Shown here: positions 59,312 to 64,000 of the stretch, piece after piece | Position numbering within the stretch: position 1 is the first letter of the stretch | Layout: every line of letters begins with the position of its first letter | From: Aliiglaciecola sp. CAU 1673 | GTDB taxonomy: Bacteria > Pseudomonadota > Gammaproteobacteria > Enterobacterales > Alteromonadaceae | DNA length: 64,000 bases | Direction: 5' to 3' | Assembly: GCF_029223185.1 (NCBI RefSeq) | Contig: NZ_JARHUG010000007.1 | Span: 62,001-126,000 of the forward strand | Notes under the pieces: model-generated | What the model was told of the DNA's origin: nothing | What the model saw: the letters and a program-made list of their open reading frames with translations, nothing else | Database searches by the model: none | Position numbers and translations under genes: made by a program

Positions 59312-60709
59312 CTAAGACTTATTAGTGGTAAAACCGGGCAATGAGGCCAATTGCTGAGCTAGATAGTTACCTGTACTTCTAAATTGGGCCACCAATACAT
59401 CCAATGCAGAGTATTGCTCACGCAAGCGTTTTTCCAACTGTTCCATACGATAAGCGTGCGAAGATTTATCATCTTCCAACTTACTCAAATCTTCTCTCAG
59501 GGCTGTCTCCCGACCTTTAAGCACACCATCGGTCTGCAGGTAGGTATCGAACAGAGAACCAAGCGATGTTGCCAGTCCATCAGCGCCAGCAAATACATTT
59601 CCTACATTGGCGAAGTCTTCATTCAGGGCATCATCTAGTGAGCCATAAGTCGAGCTGTACTCAAGCTTCCCTTCTTTACTGAGAGAAATTCCCAAGTCAA
59701 ACAAAGAAGTAAAAGGACCGGCACCGGTAATTTGGCGACTAATCCCCGCGGTAACTTGCTCACGCATCAGACGGGTAGCAGAGTCATATGCCAGACTGCC
59801 CCCGGCACCGTATGCCGTGTTGAGCACATCCACCATTTCATTAAACTTAGTGACGAAATTCTCAATATTGGCTTTCACCGCATCTTTGTCTGCGGCAATT
59901 GTCAACTTATCGGTTTGGCCAGCTGTTGATACTGCCTTCGCAGTAATAGTAGTGTCCTGCACGGCATCGACAAACACATCTGTAGAACTACTGACCAAAA
60001 TGCCATCTATCAGCATCTGCGCATCTTTGGCCTGATCAGCTACTGCGATACTGATACCGCCTGCACCACCGCCGTTGGCCTGTGTTGAGACGCTATCTAG
60101 CTCGGCTGTATCGTTACTGACAACCAAGTCATTACCAGCGCCAGTGACATTAGAGGTATAAACCAAAGTCGCGCCTGAGCCTGTATTAATAATGTTAGCG
60201 GATACACCAAAGTTATCTGAAGAGGTGTTAATGGCATCTCGAATATCAGCCAGCGTGGCGTTAGCACCCAAATTGACCGAAAAGCTCTTCGCTCCGGCAG
60301 TCAGGGTCAGGTTACCGCCACTTGCCGTTACCTCCTGAGCCGTTGAAGTAAAGGCGTTTTGAGCTGACTGAGCACGGCTGCCAGAAGACAGTTGCGTCAC
60401 TTCGATATTAAAAGCGCCAGCTGTTGCAGAGCTGGTGGTGGAGACCGAAATTGCGGCCTCGCTACCAGCAGCCTTAACCTTTGCCGATACCAAGTCAAAT
60501 TTGGTAGAGCTATCCAATGTCTTAATGGCCGAATTCACGGCATCCATGGCAGACTTTACTTTGCCGACACCGGACAAGGTAATGTTGAGGGTGGAACTAC
60601 GCTTAGTAAATTGGGCCTGCTTAGGGGCATTTTCTGCTTTTACCAAAGCAGAGATTATCGCCTCTAGATCGAGCCCCGATCCAACACCAGCCGAAGTAAT
60701 ACCTGCCAT
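59312..60709 (-). CDS. fliD: Flagellar filament cap protein FliD
   Basis: A 465-residue cap protein. The N-terminus MAGITSAGVGSGLDLEAIIS is the FliD hallmark, and the C-terminal domain ends with coiled-coil segments (MEQLEKRLREQYSALDVLVAQ) and the capping helix. The middle is rich in Ala, Ser, Thr and Val. GGAGAG is upstream of the ATG. It follows flaG by 12 bases. Confidence 0.95.
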   Translation of the reverse strand: MAGITSAGVGSGLDLEAIISALVKAENAPKQAQFTKRSSTLNITLSGVGKVKSAMDAVNSAIKTLDSSTKFDLVSAKVKAAGSEAAISVSTTSSATAGAFNIEVTQLSSGSRAQSAQNAFTSTAQEVTASGGNLTLTAGAKSFSVNLGANATLADIRDAINTSSDNFGVSANIINTGSGATLVYTSNVTGAGNDLVVSNDTAELDSVSTQANGGGAGGISIAVADQAKDAQMLIDGILVSSSTDVFVDAVQDTTITAKAVSTAGQTDKLTIAADKDAVKANIENFVTKFNEMVDVLNTAYGAGGSLAYDSATRLMREQVTAGISRQITGAGPFTSLFDLGISLSKEGKLEYSSTYGSLDDALNEDFANVGNVFAGADGLATSLGSLFDTYLQTDGVLKGRETALREDLSKLEDDKSSHAYRMEQLEKRLREQYSALDVLVAQFRSTGNYLAQQLASLPGFTTNKS

Positions 60710-60721
60710 TTATCTCTCCAC

Positions 60722-61162
60722 CTAAGCTTGCGCTTCGTATAAAAAACCTTTCAAGGAATTGAGTTCTTCATTCAACTCCCTAATTTTATCGGCGACTTTG
60801 AGAAAATCTTCAGCAGGAATTTGCCGAATTAGCTCTTTCTTCTCCGTATCGTAAACTTTGATGATGGAACGCCCCTGATCCGCATCCACCTTAAACTGCA
60901 AGGTAAAGTTGGACATCACCAGTGCCTGGTTTACTTCCTCGGTCCGTTGATCCAATTCCTTCAGTTGCTCGGCTTTAAGCTCCTGGATTCGACTCAGAAC
61001 TGTGGAATCTTGCTCTTCTGACTGTATCTCGGTTTTTACCGATACTGCAGGCACTGTCGATAGCTTATCAACATTGCGGTTGTCAGTTGACTCAGTCGAA
61101 GAGCGTTCAACTACACCACCGAACACCAATGGTGCTTTGACAGATAGTTGTTCAATTGCCAT
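60722..61162 (-). CDS. flaG: FlaG family flagellar protein
   Basis: A 146-residue protein with a variable, Ser/Thr-rich N-terminal half and the FlaG domain at 80-146 (NFTLQFKVDADQGRSIIKVYD, then IRQIPAEDFLKVADKI). FlaG influences filament length in polar-flagellated species. GGAGAG precedes the ATG. It stands between a flagellin gene and fliD, the usual place. Confidence 0.92.
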   Translation of the reverse strand: MAIEQLSVKAPLVFGGVVERSSTESTDNRNVDKLSTVPAVSVKTEIQSEEQDSTVLSRIQELKAEQLKELDQRTEEVNQALVMSNFTLQFKVDADQGRSIIKVYDTEKKELIRQIPAEDFLKVADKIRELNEELNSLKGFLYEAQA

Positions 61163-61185
61163 AAATGCTCTCCGAATCAGGATTA

Positions 61186-61208
61186 CCTGGGACGACTAGC
61201 GCCCCAGG
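61186..61208 (-). terminator. Hairpin between flagellin and flaG, without T run
   Basis: CCTGGG (61186-61191) and CCCAGG (61203-61208) can pair. It lies 20 bases after the flagellin stop. With no T run it is perhaps a partial terminator or mRNA-end stabiliser that lets flagellin be made in excess over flaG-fliD. Confidence 0.4.
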
Positions 61209-61227
61209 CTTATCCTATTATTTGCCA

Positions 61228-62154
61228 TTAACCCAGCAGAGACAAGGCTGTCTGAGGACGCTGATTTGCCTGAGCCAATATTGAGGTACTGGCCTGTTGC
61301 AAAATTTGCGCCTTGGTCAAGGCAGCGGTTTCTGCTGCAAAGTCGGCATCACGAATACGTGACTGTGCAGCGGACAGGTTTTCTGAAATATTCGACTGGT
61401 TACGGATGGTAGAGGCAAAACGGTTTTGCACTGCACCTAACTCCGCACGTTTACGGTCAAACACTTCAATCATGGCATCAACAGCGTTAAGTGCTGATTG
61501 GGCGTTAGCCTGAGATGTCAGAGAGAAAGCGGTTCTGGCAGCAAACACCGTTGCAGCGCTAGCCTGACCGGAAGTCGAAAGAGAACCGACGATACTGGAC
61601 ACAGACGCAGCGATTTCACTTAACTTAAAGCTAGCAACAGAGTTTTGGCTGCCATCGAAGCCCTTTACTGCAGTCATGGTAAAGCTGATGGTTTGGTTAG
61701 CATCTGCGCCTACCTGGAAGCTGGCAGAATAAGTACCATCCAACAACTTCTGACCACCGAAGCTGGTGTCGCCTGCGATACGGTCGATTTCAGTCCACAA
61801 CTGGTCGATTTCCAGTGCAATGGCCTGACGGTCCTTATCGGTGTTGGAACCGTTAGCAGCTTGCGCCGCCAGAGTACGAACCCGTTGCAAAGAGTTGGTC
61901 ACCTCATCCAAGGCACCTTCAGCAGTCTGTGCCAGAGAGATGCCATCGTTGGCGTTACGGATCCCCTGGTTTAGACCGTTGATTTGACCAGTCAAGCGAC
62001 TGGTGATTTGCATGCCTGCCGCGTCGTCAGCAGCGCTGTTGATACGCAAGCCTGACGACAAACGCTTAAATGCGGAATCCAACTGGCTGCCTGAATTAAG
62101 CAGTTGGCGTTGAGCATTGAGCGAAGACACGTTGGTGTTGACAAATAAAGCCAT
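61228..62154 (-). CDS. Flagellin (main type, copy 1)
   Basis: A 308-residue flagellin with full D0/D1 domains ([14 protein letters not shown] at the start, [18 protein letters not shown], and at the end [22 protein letters not shown] and ALSLLG) and a short middle, so the outer D2/D3 domains are reduced. The middle (residues about 150-230) is rich in Ser, Thr and Ala, where Maf-type glycosylation usually occurs. TAGGAGG lies just before the ATG. A sigma-28 promoter is about 190 bases upstream, behind a structured leader. Nearly colinear with the second copy at 62747. Confidence 0.96.
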   Translation of the reverse strand: MALFVNTNVSSLNAQRQLLNSGSQLDSAFKRLSSGLRINSAADDAAGMQITSRLTGQINGLNQGIRNANDGISLAQTAEGALDEVTNSLQRVRTLAAQAANGSNTDKDRQAIALEIDQLWTEIDRIAGDTSFGGQKLLDGTYSASFQVGADANQTISFTMTAVKGFDGSQNSVASFKLSEIAASVSSIVGSLSTSGQASAATVFAARTAFSLTSQANAQSALNAVDAMIEVFDRKRAELGAVQNRFASTIRNQSNISENLSAAQSRIRDADFAAETAALTKAQILQQASTSILAQANQRPQTALSLLG

Positions 62155-62181
62155 GTTAGCCTCCTAAAATTTTCACTCACT

Positions 62182-62244
62182 CGGGTACTCCGTTTCGGAA
62201 TCCACCCGACCAGCATCTTTAAGACAGGGGGAACCAATTCCCTG
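62182..62244 (-). promoter_or_regulatory. Structured leader of flagellin copy 1
   Basis: Two stems lie between the predicted start of transcription (about 62335) and the ATG at 62154: CGGGT (62182-62186) with ACCCG (62204-62208), with an inner CCG/CGG pair, and CAGGGGGAA (62225-62233) with TTCCCTG (62238-62244). The long folded leader may stabilise the mRNA or control translation. Confidence 0.45.
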
Positions 62245-62341
62245 CCGGTATGATGATTCCGGGTTATTTCCTGAACCGAAACACCCCGGTGAAGCAATCG
62301 AGCTCGTGTCCCAAACACAGGTTAGATTAGCCTCATATCTG

Positions 62342-62368
62342 TTAACGGCACCGATTCCCGAAGCTTTA
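62342..62368 (-). promoter_or_regulatory. Sigma-28 (FliA) promoter of flagellin copy 1
   Basis: Reverse strand TAAAG (62368-62364), 14 bases, then GCCGTTAA (62349-62342). This is a perfect match to the Vibrio-type sigma-28 consensus. The leader would be about 180 bases long. Confidence 0.9.
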
Positions 62369-62696
62369 GGGCTGAATTTAAAATATTTTCGCCAAAAAAC
62401 GTAAGAAGCTGATTTTATTCAATTTTTACTTATGAAAAATCTTCAGGCAATAGCGGCAAAGATTGCCGCCAGGGGACAGACAGAGGTCGATAATGGAGAC
62501 TAAGCAATATCGCCGAAAGCTGAATGTCCCTTTACTAAATAAGAACAGGGCTTTTATGCAATAGGCTCAGATTTACCTGGAGCAAAGTGAAACGTTGGAG
62601 GCAGGGCAATGGACCGAAGAACCGCCAAGTGCTTAATGCAGATGCACGGACGTTTTCTATCGCCAAAAATTTCGGCATACCGTTTATCTTGGACAT
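62369..62696. other. Intergenic DNA between the two flagellin genes
   Basis: About 330 bases without a gene. It contains a second, weaker sigma-28-like box (TAAAG and GGCGATAT, 62534-62507, with a 15-base spacer) and a small GGCAA/TTGCC hairpin near 62453-62467. No frame here is convincing. Confidence 0.5.
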
Positions 62697-62719
62697 AAAA
62701 AAGCCCGCTTGCGCGGGCT
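62697..62719 (-). terminator. Intrinsic terminator of flagellin copy 2
   Basis: AGCCCGC (62702-62708) and GCGGGCT (62713-62719) form a perfect stem; read leftward it is followed by a run of six U (62702-62697). Confidence 0.9.
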
Positions 62720-62746
62720 AATGAGCTAGTGCTCAGGAGGCGGTTA

Positions 62747-63676
62747 TTAACCTTGCAGTAGAGAAAGCGCGGCCTGTGGACGCTGATTGGCCTGAGACAG
62801 AATAGTTGTACTGGCCTGCTGCAGAATCTGCGCTTTGGTCAGCGCTGCGGTCTCTGCCGCGAAGTCGGCATCACGAATACGTGATTGAGCAGCCGACAGG
62901 TTCTCTGAAATATTTGATTGGTTACGGATGGTGGATGCAAAACGGTTCTGAACCGCACCCAACTCCGCACGCTTGCGGTCAAATACTTCAATCAGGGCGT
63001 CTACCGCGTTCATTGTTGACTGCGCGTTGGCCTGTGATGTTAACGAGAAGGCCGTTCTTGCTGCAAATACCGTTGCTGCACTGGCTTGTCCGGTTGTCGC
63101 CAAAGATCCTACGATACCTGATACTGCGGCTGCAATATCGCTCAACTTAAAGCTGGTGACGGAATATTCACTGTTATCAAAACCTTTCACCGATGTCATG
63201 GTGAAGCTGATAGTTTGGTTAGCATCGGCACCCACCTGGAAAGATGATGCATAAGTGCCGTCCAACAGTTTCTGTCCGCCAAAGGTAGTGTCGTTGGCGA
63301 TACGGTCGATTTCTGTCCACAGTTGATCAATTTCCTGAGCAATCGCCTGGCGATCCTTATCGGTGTTTGAACCGTTAGCTGCCTGAGCGGCCAGGGTACG
63401 AATACGCTGCAATGAGTTAGTGATTTCGTCCATTGCACCTTCGGCTGTTTGCGCCAAAGAAATACCGTCATTGGCGTTACGGTTGCCCTGATTCAGACCA
63501 TTTATCTGAGAAGTCAAACGGTCGCTGATTTGCAAACCGGCGGCATCGTCGGCAGCGCTATTGATCCGCAAACCTGAAGACAGACGCTTGAAGGCTGTAT
63601 CAAGCATTTGGCCTGAGCCCACCAGTTGACGTTGGGCGTTTAAAGCAGATACGTTGGTGTTTACATATAATGGCAT
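62747..63676 (-). CDS. Flagellin (main type, copy 2)
   Basis: A 309-residue flagellin, nearly colinear with the copy at 61228, differing mainly near the N-terminus ([20 protein letters not shown]), in a few central residues and by a final Gly (SLLQG). Intact D0 and D1, short centre. AGGAGAAC lies nine bases before the ATG. It has its own sigma-28 promoter and its own strong terminator, so it is a single-gene unit. Both copies are likely targets of the Maf transferase. Confidence 0.96.
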   Translation of the reverse strand: MPLYVNTNVSALNAQRQLVGSGQMLDTAFKRLSSGLRINSAADDAAGLQISDRLTSQINGLNQGNRNANDGISLAQTAEGAMDEITNSLQRIRTLAAQAANGSNTDKDRQAIAQEIDQLWTEIDRIANDTTFGGQKLLDGTYASSFQVGADANQTISFTMTSVKGFDNSEYSVTSFKLSDIAAAVSGIVGSLATTGQASAATVFAARTAFSLTSQANAQSTMNAVDALIEVFDRKRAELGAVQNRFASTIRNQSNISENLSAAQSRIRDADFAAETAALTKAQILQQASTTILSQANQRPQAALSLLQG

Positions 63677-63766
63677 GGCTAAGTTCTCCTAAGTTTCACT
63701 ATTAAGCTCTATTTCAGCCTCTTGTCAGGTCTGCTTTTTGTTTTTTTGTATCTCCTGACACCCTAT

Positions 63767-63793
63767 GTATCGCCAAACGAAAAAAAACCTTTA
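63767..63793 (-). promoter_or_regulatory. Sigma-28 (FliA) promoter of flagellin copy 2
   Basis: Reverse strand TAAAG (63793-63789), 14 bases (A/T-rich), then GGCGATAC (63774-63767), six of eight to consensus. The leader would be about 85 bases. Confidence 0.75.
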
Positions 63794-64000
63794 AGGATTT
63801 TTTTAAATTTCAAATTTAGATATAAATATCAATAAGTTACACAAATTAAAATTCAGATAAGATGCAGATAACTAATACATAAAAGCAGCACCAATCGCCT
63901 GCTTTTTTTTGCGTTAACATCAAATCGACATGGCTAGAGCAGCAAATTGGCTTGAAGCGACCATTTTCTTAGAAGAGCCGCATTATCGGCATATCTGAAT
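63794..64000. other. AT-rich right end with a terminator-like hairpin
   Basis: No gene is visible in the last 207 bases. AAAAGCAG (63881-63888) pairs with CTGCTTTT (63899-63906), followed by more T residues. It could end transcription of a gene beyond the window edge in either direction. Confidence 0.5.

Noticed and set aside
62507-62534. Second sigma-28 promoter for flagellin copy 1
   Set aside because: The spacer is 15 and not 14, the -10 match is weak, and it lies more than 350 bases from the gene behind a perfect promoter.

Overview
The window comes from a gammaproteobacterial chromosome, most likely a marine or brackish member of the Alteromonadales (Alteromonadaceae-like). This is inferred from gene content and protein style: a Vibrio/Shewanella-type polar flagellar hierarchy (FlrA, FlrB, FlrC with sigma-54 and sigma-28 promoters), a mutS-pncC-recA block, a MetJ-type operator, a LexA-type SOS box, and a gene with a degenerate PEP-CTERM tail. 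No mobile-element gene, tRNA, rRNA or CRISPR array was seen.

Left part (1-24,900), housekeeping and small accessory genes. A recX fragment runs off the left edge. A leftward methionine operon follows: metA, a B12-dependent methionine synthase split into two genes, and a small methyltransferase, all behind tandem MetJ boxes. Next comes an accessory stretch (aspartic-protease lipoprotein, cupin, DUF1993, DUF1569, Tat-exported aldo/keto reductase, DUF6064 membrane protein) that lies between recX and recA, which are neighbours in most relatives. Then recA with an SOS promoter, an unknown gene, pncC, mutS, a PEP-CTERM-like secreted protein, a nested inverted-repeat element, a periplasmic cyclophilin, a lone BLUF photoreceptor, pyrG-eno, an unknown gene, a serine hydrolase lipoprotein and a putative outer-membrane protein.

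Middle part (24,900-43,700), flagellar basal body and its regulators, all leftward. The order of transcription is flrA; flrB-flrC from a sigma-54 promoter; fliE-F-G-H-I-J-K-L-M-N-O-P-Q from a second sigma-54 promoter; then fliR-flhB. Between fliQ and fliR, normally adjacent, lies about 840 bp without a gene, carrying an 80-bp tandem repeat, long direct repeats and palindromes. flhA does not follow flhB.

Right part (43,700-64,000), filament and its glycosylation. A rightward kdsD-like isomerase faces a small divergent flagellin. A tightly packed rightward pseudaminic-acid operon follows: pseB, pseC, aldo/keto reductase, SpsF-type cytidylyltransferase, class-III aminotransferase, a pseG-pseH fusion and pseI. 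Converging on it is a leftward filament group: two flagellins with sigma-28 promoters, flaG, fliD, fliS, a fliT-like gene, a Maf-type flagellin glycosyltransferase, two methyltransferases and a metallo-beta-lactamase-fold protein resembling the CMP-Neu5Ac hydroxylase core without its Rieske domain. Together these genes suggest flagellin carrying a modified, possibly methylated nonulosonic acid. The CMAH-like protein and the non-canonical sugar genes are the best candidates for undescribed biology here.
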